Both the position numbers and the translations under genes were made by a program. Under the pieces are notes generated by a model that ran no database searches, was not told the origin of the DNA, and was given only the letters and a program-made list of their open reading frames with translations. Shown one piece after another: positions 48,601 to 57,369 of a stretch of DNA of 64,000 nt. Position 1 is the first letter of the stretch. Every line of letters starts with the position of its first letter. Source of the DNA: Farysia itapuensis (taxonomy: Eukaryota > Basidiomycota > Ustilaginomycetes > Ustilaginales > Ustilaginaceae); NCBI GenBank assembly GCA_023212645.1, contig JALBYC010000005.1, positions 496,001 through 560,000 on the forward strand, read 5' to 3'.

Positions 48601-49614
48601 GAGTACGAGCCTGAAAGGTTGATGGCGTATCTGCGGGCCATGTCGTCGTTTTACTCCTTCGAAAAGGCGTACAAGGTATGCTCAGAGCGCGACTTTATCC
48701 CCGAGATGGTCTTCTTGTTGGGTCGGGTGGGGGACAACAAGCGAGCTTTATCGCTCATCATCGAGAGATTGGGTGATGTGGAGCGGGCCATTGATTTCGC
48801 CAAAGAACAGAACGACGATGATCTGTGGGAGGATCTGCTCAAATACTCAGAGTCGCGGCCCGCTTTTATTCGAGGTCTCCTCGAGAATGTCGGCCCGGAA
48901 ATTGATCCTATCCGTCTGATTCGGAGGATCAAGAATGGCCTGGAGGTGCCTGGTCTCAAGCAAGCTCTGATCAAGATCTTGTCCGACTTCGCTCTACAAA
49001 TCTCGCTTTTGGAAGGCTGCGAAGCTATTTTGAGCCATGACACAAGGGTGCTAGCAGACGAGCTACAACGGTCTCAGCGCTATGCAACGTACGCTGACCG
49101 CGAGACCGTCTGCTCGACCTGCGGTCTTGTCTTGTTCTCCGCATTGACATCGCTCAGCAGTGGTGACGAGGCGGACGGCACTGGCAAACTGGTGACGGAC
49201 ACGTTCAGTGCAGCCCGACAACCCAAAGTGGTCATCTATCTGTGCGGTCACATGCACCATTTGACGTGTCTCCTTCCCCCTGTCAATATCCCGGCGCCCA
49301 AACCTGCAGACTTGGCTGTACGCGAAATCCTGCTGCGTGGAACGACCAGTCAAGCTTTTGCCAGCTCGAGAAGTGTTCGCAATCGTTGGGGTAGTGTAGA
49401 TTACAAAGCTGACCACTCCATCACCGCCGCCGCTGACAATGACGGAGGGTTCGGCGCCGCTGGGTTTGGACCCAAACTCCGGGCGGACGAGTTGACCCGT
49501 CTTTTGCAAGCGAAACTCAAATACGAAGCGCGGCTGCGCACTACCGCTGTGGTGAAGAAGGGCTGCCCCAGCTGCGTCAAGCAAGGTCTTGCTCCCACAT
49601 CTGTGACTTTCTAG
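45691..49614 (+). CDS. VPS41: HOPS complex subunit Vps41
   Basis: A 1307-residue single-exon protein. A long disordered, Ser/Glu-rich N-terminus (about residues 1-295) ends in an acidic tract, SEDEDEDEDDEEDPEPSLKY, as in other Vps41 proteins. Then come WD40-like repeats (from FAVSPRFMALGTHGGMIYIL to about residue 650), the helical clathrin-heavy-chain repeat region (about 680-1120), and a C-terminal RING-like zinc finger with CSTCGLVLF near 1140, CGHMHHLTC near 1185 and GCPSCV near 1290. Vps41 links Ypt7/Rab7 to HOPS for vacuole fusion and also works in AP-3 vesicle traffic. Yeast Vps41 is 992 residues, so the extra length is mainly the N-terminus. The gene follows tRNA-Leu on the opposite strand. 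Confidence 0.94.
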   Translation: MSSPEDAIKLASDIKQRQADRRFPTLTKRDSSRKQRPTTQISLDSGLGSYSSGYGATSELANEQAGPSSQRSAARSEQGTEAHDTELQRDTGLSGVPIKLPDDDDEEAGLLEMDYALPGDQPQIEATSGIAPPQDNGVAHRTEDDSAENLASSSTLSPKRKTKKKRPGSLRRSTSTSSTNILESTSTESPSRSAVRAEQHSEQGLGESQRMSVLVEGEMPEGTAVGAEEDKHAKRRSHHSSIPHAEEDDANQSLRDEDNKDGHQIAANVSDTDEDKESEDEDEDEDDEEDPEPSLKYSRVKGGVTDVLKKDTASAFAVSPRFMALGTHGGMIYILDVDGNLVKGFRLHTASILDLVIDSTSDFVAAASMDGLVTISALATSEQYIFDFKRPMRCVSLEPGFGRKSTRAFVCGGMAGAVSQREKNWFGHKETVLHSGEGPVWTTQWRGNLIAWANDKGVRIYDNTSNQRVSFISAPSEDARADLYRCTLYWQDDRTLLVAWADHIKVVRIRDRNQATSPPGSVRSSNLNKSGSLVSSPSRQPHYVVEITAIFQLDCMISGIVPYGLDYLVLAYITEAPAHPDSDEVYKRRQALRPELRIISRAGEELSSDVLSLNDFARFQCNDYLLVPSAEARAYSAALLAGRKVRTGSTAELSQFYVVSPKDIVVSKPRDEKDHVEWLLERRKYQEALVKVEAMGSKAAAENGFNSEEIGRNYLNFLVDENRFEEAARVASKILGRNVGAWEDWIFMFVEKGQLGTAIPYVPTSDPTLTGLVYDMILAHFLQHDPSKLLSTVQDWPAEIYSTQAVVLAIEDRLAGKARKDKATERLLMECLAEIYIRNRQPSKALVWFLRLRRPNVFDLIRENNLFTAVQDQALLLVEFEEDLKAQRDRESAGTARVGAQDEHAAGRQSSKHGAAIELLVDHTFSIPINRVVQQLDGHPKYLYMYLDALFDRDSNQVTPYADLQVSLYAEYEPERLMAYLRAMSSFYSFEKAYKVCSERDFIPEMVFLLGRVGDNKRALSLIIERLGDVERAIDFAKEQNDDDLWEDLLKYSESRPAFIRGLLENVGPEIDPIRLIRRIKNGLEVPGLKQALIKILSDFALQISLLEGCEAILSHDTRVLADELQRSQRYATYADRETVCSTCGLVLFSALTSLSSGDEADGTGKLVTDTFSAARQPKVVIYLCGHMHHLTCLLPPVNIPAPKPADLAVREILLRGTTSQAFASSRSVRNRWGSVDYKADHSITAAADNDGGFGAAGFGPKLRADELTRLLQAKLKYEARLRTTAVVKKGCPSCVKQGLAPTSVTF

Positions 49615-49707
49615 TCTCTCCCATGCAAAATTAAGAAAGTATACGCACAAGGCATCTTTGGGTTGGAGCGAGAGAGGGGATTGAATTGGTGACGGTACTT
49701 CGTGAGT

Positions 49708-50660
49708 CTATTGCCTGACGGTTTCGGCTGCGAACGGCGTGGGTCTACCTTCCCACATGGCACGTTCTTGGTCTCCCTTGGGACCGGATGGTGGACTAGG
49801 CTCGAAGAACTTGCAGCGAGACTTGAAAGCTGTGATCAAGAAAGCGAGATTAAGTCAGTGACGGAAACGCAAAGCTTTGACATACATTGAAACGTACCGT
49901 CCAAGCTTCTGGCGCGAATGATACTCTCAACGGCCAGCTCGTTGTGCAGCTGCCGGCGCAAGACTTGTGCGGTGTTCTCCGACCGACTGCCGGACCGTCC
50001 TACATCGTCCACAAGGAACTGTGAGTTGACATCACTGGCAGTAGCAGGAGACGTGTTTGCGCGCACTCGGCTGTAGTAGTCTGCGTCGAGCAATTTGTCA
50101 TCTGTAGAGGGGCGTTTGCTGGCCTTTGGTTCTTGCACAGTAAGCCTATGTGGCGGTTGCGGTGACGGTAGCGATGCTGTCTTTTCGTCGACAACACGGA
50201 TACAGAACTTGACAACTTCCTCTCTTCCGATCCAGGCGTCAACTAGTTCTCTCCAGAAAGCGGCACATGCCCCCGGAGCGGCGTTAGCGTACGTGCTCGT
50301 GCCGAGATCTGTAGATGAGCTGGAGGTAACTTTACCGCCGCCTGACAGCAAAGAGGGAGATGCCGACTGTCCTAGATCGCGCGATCGAGCAAAAGAACGG
50401 TTCAAGCGTGTCGTAATACCGTCATCCAAGGCTCGGTACTGGCGCAAAAGGACGCGAAACTCTGAAACAGCTAGGCAGGTGTTGGGTGTCAAGTTGAGCA
50501 CATTGGGGGGCGTCAGAGGTTTAAGAACCGATGAGGAGCCTAATGAGACTGGTTCAAATCGGGGACCAGCGCTTGTCTCTGCAGGACCTGACTCCAATGA
50601 TGTTGAAGAAGGACCACTGTGGCCGAACCGCGCCATGGACGGCGATACCCAAGACGACAT
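49708..50660 (-). CDS. MIX23: Mitochondrial intermembrane space protein MIX23 (CCDC58 family), extended
   Basis: Two exons, 50660-49898 and 49829-49708, across a 68-nt intron, give 294 residues. Similarity to MIX23/CCDC58 is clear in three blocks: CLAVSEFRVLLRQYRALDDG near 65-85, CAAFWRELVDAWIGREEVVK near 142-162 with FC directly after, and ESIIRARSLDAFKSRC across the splice junction. The two Cys of the second block are separated by 20 residues exactly as in human CCDC58, and a fourth Cys is at the RC, so the four conserved Cys are kept. MIX23 is a Mia40-type intermembrane-space protein that affects protein import. Human CCDC58 has 144 residues; here Ser/Pro-rich sequence is added at the N-terminus and between blocks. 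A second ATG at 50636 is possible. Confidence 0.82.
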
Positions 50661-50805
50661 TGTACGAGTTGATTCAGCGAAGGGTCTCAAGAAGCAATTC
50701 TGCGGCGCGGAAAAAGTGGAGCACGTCAGCAACCGACAGGTCCTCAGCCCCGACACCCGAGGTTTCGAGACATTGTTCAAAAGCTGTATACATTGCACAA
50801 CGAAG

Positions 50806-52482
50806 CTAGACCTGTATGTATTTGTAGGGATTGAGGATGCCTTTGGGGTCAAAGAGGTCCTTGATTTTCTTCATGTATTCGATCGCTTCGGGTGTCTTTG
50901 TGTAGCCAATCTTGGTGGATTTCATGTATCCCAGACCATGCTCTGCCGAGACGCTCCCCTTGACCTTGCTCGTCCATTCGTAGATGTAGGGCTCGATGAT
51001 TTTCTCGATATTTTCGTCGTAGGTTTTGGCAACAATATTGATGTGCAGGTTGCCGTCGCCTATATGTCCGTAGCCGCAGACCGCGCCGACGTCCTTGTCC
51101 TCGCCGAGTACACCATGTTCCTCAAAGCGCTTACGCATATCAAGCACTAGTTCATACATCTTGCCGATCGGCATGGACAGATCGTACTTGAAAACCTTGC
51201 CCATTTTACCGGCCGCCTCTGGGATACTTTCGCGAAGTGCCCAGAGAGACTGCAGCTGTGTTTCGTCCTGGGCAAGCACACCGTCTTGAATCAGGCCGTT
51301 CTCCATGAGATCTTCCAGTAAAACCTGCAGCTTTTCATCGTCGTGGTCTTTGTTGGAGCCTGATGTCTCGATAAGCACGTAAAAGGGGTGTCGCGCTTCG
51401 AAGGGATCGCGAACACCCGCAGTAGCGTGCTTCTGGACAACGTCAAAGGAGGTCTGGTCAAAGAACTCAAAGGCGGACAGAATCTCACCGCATTGCTTCT
51501 TGACTTGACCAAAGACCTTCTGGACAGCCTCGTAAGAATCAAGGGCAAAGACAGCGACGTTCATTGCCGAGGGCCGGCGAGGCGTGACAATGGACACACC
51601 TGTAATTAGACCAATTGTGCCTTCAGACCCAATAAAGAGCTGCTTGAGATCGAAGCCGGTATTGTCCTTACGCAAGGTGGAAAGATTGTCCATGATGGTC
51701 CCGTCAGGAAGCACGACTTCAAGGCCAAGAACATTTCCATGCAAGCTGCCGTATCGTAGGAATCGTAGGCCACCCGCATTGGTGGCAACATTGCCGCCGA
51801 TGTGGCAAGAGCCTTTTGCTCCGAGATCCAAAGGCATCATATAGCCTTTCTCGGCAATGTGATTGTCCAGACTCTCGAGGATGCATCCAGCATCACATAC
51901 CATTGTACCCGAGATTTCGTCAAAGTCGCGGATCTGGTTGAGTCCGGCCAGGCTGACGACAACTTCGTCGAATACCGGTACGCCTCCGCCAACGAGTCCC
52001 GTATTTCCGCCCTGTGGGACTACAGCCAGATTCTTGGATGAGCAGTACTTGAGAATCTCGGAAACCTGCTGTGTGGTTTTGGGTTTGAGCACAAGCTGTG
52101 ACTTGCCAAAGTACTTGTGCATCCAGTCGTTGTTGTACATCTCCAATTCGCTTGCGTCGACTTGTTCGACTTTCGAGCCGGAAGGAGGGGCGATTGTCGT
52201 CAAGACTTGTGAGGGCGAAGGCAGCATTTTGGCGAACGCTTCAACATCTTCGGCTGTCAGCTTCGCAAAGGCATCTGAGCGAGCTGCTGTCGCCAGGGCA
52301 CGACTTTGAACGGTGTGAATCGTTGGCGTCAAGCGCGGTGTAGCGGCGCTCTGTGGCCTTGAACACGTGCTCAGTCCTCGAGGCAAGGCTGACCGAGCGG
52401 CACTCTCGCCCTCTCGCGAGACGAGTTGGGCAACGGTGCGGAAGGCGAGCCGCTTGCCTGTATTAGAGCTCACTGCCAGCAT
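50806..52482 (-). CDS. Mitochondrial FAD-dependent D-2-hydroxyacid dehydrogenase (D-lactate/D-2-hydroxyglutarate, Dld2/D2HGDH type)
   Basis: A 558-residue single-exon flavoprotein. The first 60 residues (MLAVSSNTGKRLAFRTVAQL onwards) are rich in Arg, Ser and Ala, as in mitochondrial presequences. The FAD-binding PCMH domain shows VVPQGGNTGLVGGGVPVFDE near residue 150 and GGNVATNAGGLRFLRYG near 230, the D2HGDH/Dld2 versions of these blocks. The C-terminal cap carries VCGYGHIGDGNLHINI with metal-binding His, VSAEHGLGYMKS and DPKGILNPYK. The family oxidises D-2-hydroxyglutarate and/or D-lactate; yeast Dld2 is a mitochondrial homologue. The frame opens at a TTG at 52536, but the first ATG is 52482. 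It lies upstream of MIX23 on the same strand, 145 bp away. Confidence 0.93.
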   Translation of the reverse strand: MLAVSSNTGKRLAFRTVAQLVSREGESAARSALPRGLSTCSRPQSAATPRLTPTIHTVQSRALATAARSDAFAKLTAEDVEAFAKMLPSPSQVLTTIAPPSGSKVEQVDASELEMYNNDWMHKYFGKSQLVLKPKTTQQVSEILKYCSSKNLAVVPQGGNTGLVGGGVPVFDEVVVSLAGLNQIRDFDEISGTMVCDAGCILESLDNHIAEKGYMMPLDLGAKGSCHIGGNVATNAGGLRFLRYGSLHGNVLGLEVVLPDGTIMDNLSTLRKDNTGFDLKQLFIGSEGTIGLITGVSIVTPRRPSAMNVAVFALDSYEAVQKVFGQVKKQCGEILSAFEFFDQTSFDVVQKHATAGVRDPFEARHPFYVLIETSGSNKDHDDEKLQVLLEDLMENGLIQDGVLAQDETQLQSLWALRESIPEAAGKMGKVFKYDLSMPIGKMYELVLDMRKRFEEHGVLGEDKDVGAVCGYGHIGDGNLHINIVAKTYDENIEKIIEPYIYEWTSKVKGSVSAEHGLGYMKSTKIGYTKTPEAIEYMKKIKDLFDPKGILNPYKYIQV

Positions 52483-53023
52483 TGTGTGGTTATACAGAAG
52501 TAGGGAGTGCCCGTGAATCTGTGAAGAGTGCGGCAATACGATGACATATGACGGATCGCATGACGGATCGACGGATCGGATTGCGTTTGGCGGCCTAACA
52601 CAAAACGTACCTGCCCGCGTTTCCGCGTTTCCCCGTCTCGGAGATTATCGGCACCGGCGAACGCGCTTAAGGTATGAGAGACGCGATATATGCCTCATGA
52701 ATAGGCTAGTACAGCTTGTTTCATGTCTGCACGCGTTTCAGAGCGCAACGTTGTTCGACGGTCTAGCGGGATGGCCTTAGGGCCGTCTTTTTGTGGACAG
52801 CATTTATCTATCGAATTTCTGGCGGAAATTTGCTTGTCAAAAAAAACTCAAAGCCGGGGTTGGAAAAATTCAATATTTCGACGTGCAGCGAACTCACCTC
52901 CATCTCACGACCACTGCCCACATCCTCCCACGCCTACATTGCTCAAACGCCACCCACAATCCAGTCACTGGGACACGCCAGACCGTTGTTTCGGTCCTTG
53001 GCACTCAAGGCGCATCGTCCAAA
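52483..53023. promoter_or_regulatory. Divergent promoter region, D-2-hydroxyacid dehydrogenase / PP4
   Basis: 541 bp between the start codons. A near-direct repeat GACGGATCGAC/GACGGATCGCATGACGG lies at about 52549-52580. An AT-rich block at about 52800-52885 (GAATTTCTGGCGGAAATTTG, then A-runs and TTGGAAAAATTCAATATTTC) is 140-220 bp upstream of PP4 and resembles promoter tracts of other genes in the window. A CA-rich leader with CCTCCATCTC follows. I see no gene. Confidence 0.45.
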
Positions 53024-53941
53024 ATGCCGAGCGACTTGGACTTGCAGATTGAGCAGCTCAAAAAATGCCAGCCGCTATCAGAAACACAGGTCAAGGAGCT
53101 GTGTCTCAAGGCACGCGAAATCTTGATAGAAGAGGGCAATGTTCAGCACGTTGATGCTCCCGTAACAATATGCGGCGACATACACGGCCAGTTCTTTGAT
53201 CTCATGGAGCTCTTCAAGCACGGCGGCATGTGTCCCGACACCAATTATCTCTTCATGGGTGACTTTGTCGATCGCGGCTTTTACTCTGTCGAGACATTCT
53301 TATTGCTCTTGGCGTTCAAGGTTCGCTATCCAGACCGCATAACTCTCATCAGAGGGAATCACGAGAGTCGTCAAATCACACAGGTCTATGGCTTTTACGA
53401 CGAATGCGTCCGCAAGTACGGCAGTGTCAATGTGTGGCGCTACTGCTGCGAGGTGTTTGACTACCTCGCTCTCGGCGCGGTCGTCGACGGACGCGTCTTT
53501 TGCGTGCACGGAGGTCTTTCGCCAACGATCAACAGTCTCGATCAAATTCGATCAATAGATCGCAAGCAAGAGGTACCGCACGACGGTGCAATGTGCGATC
53601 TGCTCTGGTCGGATCCAGACGACATCACAGGTTGGGGCATATCTCCCCGCGGCGCAGGCTACCTATTCGGCGGAGACGTGGTCTCTCAATTCGCCCATAC
53701 CAACGATCTCGACTTAATAGCCAGAGCGCATCAGCTCGTGCTCGAAGGCTACAAACTCATGTTCGATCAAACCATCGTGACCGTGTGGTCGGCGCCCAAC
53801 TATTGCTACCGTTGCGGAAACGTCGCTTCCATTCTCAAACTCGACGATGCACTCAATCAAAAATACGAAACGTTCGACGCAGCCGCGCAGGAGGCACATG
53901 GTGTGCCCGCAAAGCGTCCTGCCCCCGAGTATTTCCTATAG
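53024..53941 (+). CDS. Serine/threonine protein phosphatase PP4 catalytic subunit
   Basis: A 305-residue single-exon protein with the complete PPP signature: [10 protein letters not shown] near residue 53, [10 protein letters not shown] near 80, RGNHESRQ near 112, HGGLSP near 165 and a C-terminal EYFL. PP4 rather than PP2A or PP6 is supported by [34 protein letters not shown] and [20 protein letters not shown], which parallel human PPP4C and yeast Pph3; PPP4C is 307 residues. PP4 dephosphorylates DNA-damage checkpoint targets such as Rad53 and gamma-H2A(X) with the Psy2/Psy4 subunits. The frame extends upstream without homology, so [12 protein letters not shown] at 53024 is taken as the start. 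Conserved metal-binding residues are all present. It converges with clathrin light chain. Confidence 0.95.
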   Translation: MPSDLDLQIEQLKKCQPLSETQVKELCLKAREILIEEGNVQHVDAPVTICGDIHGQFFDLMELFKHGGMCPDTNYLFMGDFVDRGFYSVETFLLLLAFKVRYPDRITLIRGNHESRQITQVYGFYDECVRKYGSVNVWRYCCEVFDYLALGAVVDGRVFCVHGGLSPTINSLDQIRSIDRKQEVPHDGAMCDLLWSDPDDITGWGISPRGAGYLFGGDVVSQFAHTNDLDLIARAHQLVLEGYKLMFDQTIVTVWSAPNYCYRCGNVASILKLDDALNQKYETFDAAAQEAHGVPAKRPAPEYFL

Positions 53942-54024
53942 AAATCCCCCTCCTCCCAACTGCTGCACCTATGCTGTACTTGTACTCTCTGTTCAAAAAT
54001 GTATCAACTAGAATTTCGCGTGGC

Positions 54025-54867
54025 CTAATATCCGGCGGCGCCTGGCGCGGTCTCGCCTTCTCTCCGCAAAGAGAGATAGAGCTCCTTCATGCGTGACAGG
54101 TCCGAGCTGCCTGGTCCGATCTTGGCAATCGTCTTGCTCTGTGAGTTTTGCAGTTCCAGCAGCTTGGTGATTCGGTTCCACGTCGTGCCCTCGGCCAGTT
54201 CACGCGATCGCTGCTCCTGGAACGCAGCCTCTTGCTCCTTGTTGGTGGCAATGTTCTTCTCTTTCTTGGCGTTGTATTCGGCGTAGAACTTGTCAATGTC
54301 CTGCTCGGCTTTGGAGATAGCTTCGCCTCTCTTGCGTTCGGCCTCAGCATCGCGCTTGGCGATCGCGTCTCTCTGCGACTCGCGCCAAGCGACGACAGCT
54401 TCTGGATCCTCGGATGGTTCCTCGTACGAGTACGAATAAGTAGGCTGTGCGGCAGGTGCCGGCGCACTCGCGGGAGCAGCACGCGATTCGACAACATCGT
54501 CATGATCGTAGGTGCCGTTGGCAGATGGTCCATCGTCTAGCTCTGGGAAACTCTGCTGGAACTTGCCCACTTCGTCGTCTACTGGCTTGCTGGCCGCCGC
54601 AGACCCAGAGAGAAGGTCATTATCATCGTCGTCAAACCCGAATCCGCCAGCAGTGTTGTTGCTCGGCTTGGTTGGTACGGGTAGCCCATCGTCGTCTAGC
54701 GCAGGGTAAGCGGATGCGGAAAAGTCATTGCCTCCTCCCGATGAAACACCTCCTCCCGCACCAAACAGATCAGCGTCGCCAGATAGCACGCCTGCAGCCT
54801 CTCTTTCGCGCGCCAAGAAGTCGGCAGTGGGGTCAGAAGGCTTTGCGTCACCAAAGTCGAACGACAT
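54025..54867 (-). CDS. CLC1: Clathrin light chain
   Basis: A 280-residue single-exon protein. The N-terminus has the family-like DPTADFLARERE near residue 12, followed by Gly/Ser/Asp-rich sequence including DDDD acidic clusters. The heavy-chain-binding helix (about 150-235) is strongly charged, with WRESQRDAIAKRDAEAERKR and FYAEYNAKKEKNIATNKEQE. The conserved C-terminal module is WNRITKLLELQNSQSKTIAK then DLSRMKELYLSLRREG. Clathrin light chains bind clathrin heavy chains and regulate lattice assembly and actin coupling in endocytosis and Golgi traffic. Yeast Clc1 is 233 residues. The start ATG at 54867 is the only sensible one. It converges with PP4, with 83 bp between the stop codons. Confidence 0.95.
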   Translation of the reverse strand: MSFDFGDAKPSDPTADFLAREREAAGVLSGDADLFGAGGGVSSGGGNDFSASAYPALDDDGLPVPTKPSNNTAGGFGFDDDDNDLLSGSAAASKPVDDEVGKFQQSFPELDDGPSANGTYDHDDVVESRAAPASAPAPAAQPTYSYSYEEPSEDPEAVVAWRESQRDAIAKRDAEAERKRGEAISKAEQDIDKFYAEYNAKKEKNIATNKEQEAAFQEQRSRELAEGTTWNRITKLLELQNSQSKTIAKIGPGSSDLSRMKELYLSLRREGETAPGAAGY

Positions 54868-55112
54868 GATGGCTTGTTGACAGAAGGACAGGTGGCAGTG
54901 TGTCTGTGCGTTGTTACTCTCACAGTCGCGCTCGACGTGATCGGAAATTCAGTGTTAGATCAGCACGATTTGGCTAGATGTGTCAAATTGAGAGAACATG
55001 CGAGAGTTATGTGCGAGTGAGAGTATACAAAGAGAAGATGCTGGGGACAATAGGTCACGAGAGCTCTCGCGTTCTCAACATGACTGTGTTGCTTTTGTTG
55101 GCGCAGAGACGC

Positions 55113-56072
55113 TTAGAATTTACCAAACTGCTTGGCGGCCTTCTCGGCGGACTTGTCCTTGGCGACCTTGAGCACGTTGAAACGGATTGTCTTGGACAAA
55201 GGTCGGCACTGGCCAATGGTGACGGTGTCGCCAACCTCGACTCGGAAAGCGGGCGAGACGTGCGCAACAACGTTCTTGTGTCGTCGCTCGTAACGGCTGT
55301 ACTTGGGCACAAAGTGCAGGTACTCTCGTCGAATGACAATGGTTCGCGTCATCTTGGTCGAGATCACCTTGCCGGTCAGAATTCGTCCTCGGATCGAGAC
55401 GAGACCAGTCCATGGGCACTTTTTGTCTGTGTAAAGGCGAGGCGAACGTCAGCACGAGAACGGGTTACAGAGAAACAAGATCAGCCGCCGAGCTGGTGCA
55501 ACAATTCTGACAAGCGCAGGTCACGGTATCAGGCAGAGCGCCCGAGGCTGGGCAAATGGCGGAATGTCGCGAGAGTTGATGAGGACGGCGGTATTTCGAG
55601 AAAATATCGCCATATCTGCTGGTAGACCAAAGCACGCAGCCGGATTACTGTGTCGGCGATTGAAGCATATCAATGCTGACTGACTGAGGTGCTGAGCGTA
55701 TCGGTACTGATCCAATCTGCTCCACTGAGCTCTTGGGAGGCGATTCCGTTGCTTGTCCTTCCCTCAACCAGTCTGCTTTTGCTTTTACTGAAATGTATCG
55801 ACCGGGCTGACGGCTGCTGTCTGCAAGACTTACCAATGTAGTTGCCCTGGATAGCGGCTCTGGGTGTCTTGAAGCCAAGGCCGATGTCCTTGTACCATCG
55901 TCGATCACGAGTGGTCTTACGGGCAGTCTTCGAGTTCTGGAAGATAGACTGCTTCTGGAAAGCCTTTTCCGTCTGTACACCGAGCTCCACCTGTACGATA
56001 GCGAAACGCAGACGGTCAGGACAGACAGCCTAGATGGTTTGCGTACCAGTTGATGAAACTTACGTTCGACAT
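55113..56072 (-). CDS. RPS11: 40S ribosomal protein uS17 (S11)
   Basis: Three exons, 56072-56064, 55990-55834 and 55426-55113, give 159 residues; yeast Rps11 has 156. The first exon holds just three codons (MSN). Family features: [20 protein letters not shown] near residue 16, [19 protein letters not shown] near 60, and [20 protein letters not shown] with [14 protein letters not shown] after it. It binds 18S rRNA in the body of the small subunit. The second intron is 407 nt, the longest in the window; introns of ribosomal protein genes often host snoRNAs, but I did not find convincing C/D or H/ACA boxes. The 540-bp region upstream is shared with the divergently transcribed eS12 gene. Confidence 0.95.
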
Positions 56073-56612
56073 GCTGGGCGAGAATATGTGTGGTGGTAGT
56101 GGTGATTCGATGAGCGCAAAGCGAAAGCCTGTTAGGGTCTTTCAGCCAAATCTGTAAATTCATAATTTCATGTTCGGGTCACGTGAAATCTTTGTATATC
56201 TTCGACGAAACTCTAACAACCTCGGAATCAGGTGAAGTGTTGCTACTGCTATGCTGGAATGCCGAGGTGTTGAATGCTTAGGAAAGCAGTGCTACCTATC
56301 CGCGGCTGAAGGAGAAGAAACCTTCACCTGCACACCCTTGTGATGTATCACGCTGACTAGCATGCTCTGCAACTGTCGACGATCTCGTATAGCTACGGCT
56401 CGGCCACCAGAGGTTCAAGTTCGACTTTTCGTATTTGCGCTGTTAAATTGCCATTTTGTTCGGCCGAATTATGGGCGGATCCGCGTCTTCTCAAGATTCT
56501 TCTGTTTGGTAAAGTACGAACGTATGAGGCCTACGCAAGTTTCACACCATCCCATCAGCGCTGAGCTAGAAATCACCCTTGATTTCTTTCGAAGAAGCCC
56601 ATTTTCCACATC
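56073..56612. promoter_or_regulatory. Shared divergent promoter of two ribosomal protein genes
   Basis: 540 bp between the starts of uS17 and eS12. AT-rich GAAATC/AAATTC words flank both ends (AAATCTGTAAATTCATAATT at about 56149-56168; GAAATCACCCTTGATTTC, itself an inverted repeat, at about 56570-56587 just upstream of eS12). In the middle, about 56220-56450, I see no repeat or RNA. Co-regulation of the two genes is plausible but not shown. Confidence 0.5.
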
Positions 56613-57059
56613 ATGTCTGACGTAGAAGAAGTTCCCCAGGACGTCCAGGAGGTCGAGTTCGAGGCCACCGACGCTGCCCCCGCCGCCAAGGGCGCCATGT
56701 CCATCGAGGATGCTCTCCAAGAGGTTCTCAAGAAGTCGCTCATGCACGACGGTCTCGCACGAGGCCTGCGTGAGTGCGCCAAGGCTCTCGACCGACGACA
56801 GGCCCACCTCTGCGTTCTTGTTGAGACCTGCAACGAGCCCGAGTACCTCAAGCTCGTTGAGGCTCTCTGCAACGAGCACAAGATCGACTTGCTCAAGGTG
56901 TCTGACCCCAAGACGCTCGGCACCTGGGCCGGTCTCTGCAAGATCGACCGTGAGGGCAACGCCCGTAAAGTCGTTGGCTGCTCGTGCGTCGTCGTCAAGG
57001 ACTACGGAGAGGAGAGCGAGGGCCTCAACGTTCTGCTCGAGTACTTCAAGAGCCGATAA
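56613..57059 (+). CDS. RPS12: 40S ribosomal protein eS12
   Basis: A 148-residue single-exon protein. After an acidic start ([20 protein letters not shown]) the L7Ae/L30e/S12e fold follows: [20 protein letters not shown] near residue 29, [20 protein letters not shown] near 50, [20 protein letters not shown] near 71 and [13 protein letters not shown] near 122. eS12 sits in the beak of the small subunit. Yeast Rps12 is 143 residues. Codon use is strongly biased with C at wobble positions (compare CTC, GTC, AAG), as for a highly expressed gene. It is divergent from uS17 and convergent with SAP18. Confidence 0.96.
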   Translation: MSDVEEVPQDVQEVEFEATDAAPAAKGAMSIEDALQEVLKKSLMHDGLARGLRECAKALDRRQAHLCVLVETCNEPEYLKLVEALCNEHKIDLLKVSDPKTLGTWAGLCKIDREGNARKVVGCSCVVVKDYGEESEGLNVLLEYFKSR

Positions 57060-57369
57060 AGGCCTTCTTCAAAAGGTTAGTTGTTTTGACGGTGCAAAAT
57101 GATGATCTACAGGACTCCCTCAACGGATTGTGCCCTGTCTTTGCGGACAAGGGCTCAGCGAAGATAACATCCTATCCGGAATCATTATACATGTCTGATA
57201 CACCAACTCTCCGATCGAACAAAGTAGGACGGTTGCTGACTTTGTGTTTGCCATCAACAGTCTCTCTCTCCAAAAAGGGATCTCACCCACCACACTCCTT
57301 TTTTCTTGCCACATAGCTGGGTGAATTCAATCATTCTGGCCTGGTGTCTCTTTGATGACGTGTGTTGTG
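57060..57369. other. Convergent intergenic region, eS12 / SAP18
   Basis: 310 bp between two stop codons. No gene, RNA or repeat was seen; it presumably contains the two 3' untranslated regions. A TC-rich block, GTCTCTCTCTCC, sits at about 57260. No sharp poly(A) signal stands out. Confidence 0.35.

Noticed and set aside
50095..51150. A 351-codon plus-strand frame
   Set aside because: It lies antisense to MIX23 and the D-2-hydroxyacid dehydrogenase, both supported by homology and by conserved motifs; no domain is recognisable in it.
55427..55833. Possible snoRNA in the long second intron of the uS17 gene
   Set aside because: Box C RTGATGA with box D CTGA, or a clear H/ACA pair of hairpins, could not be found by eye on the transcribed strand.
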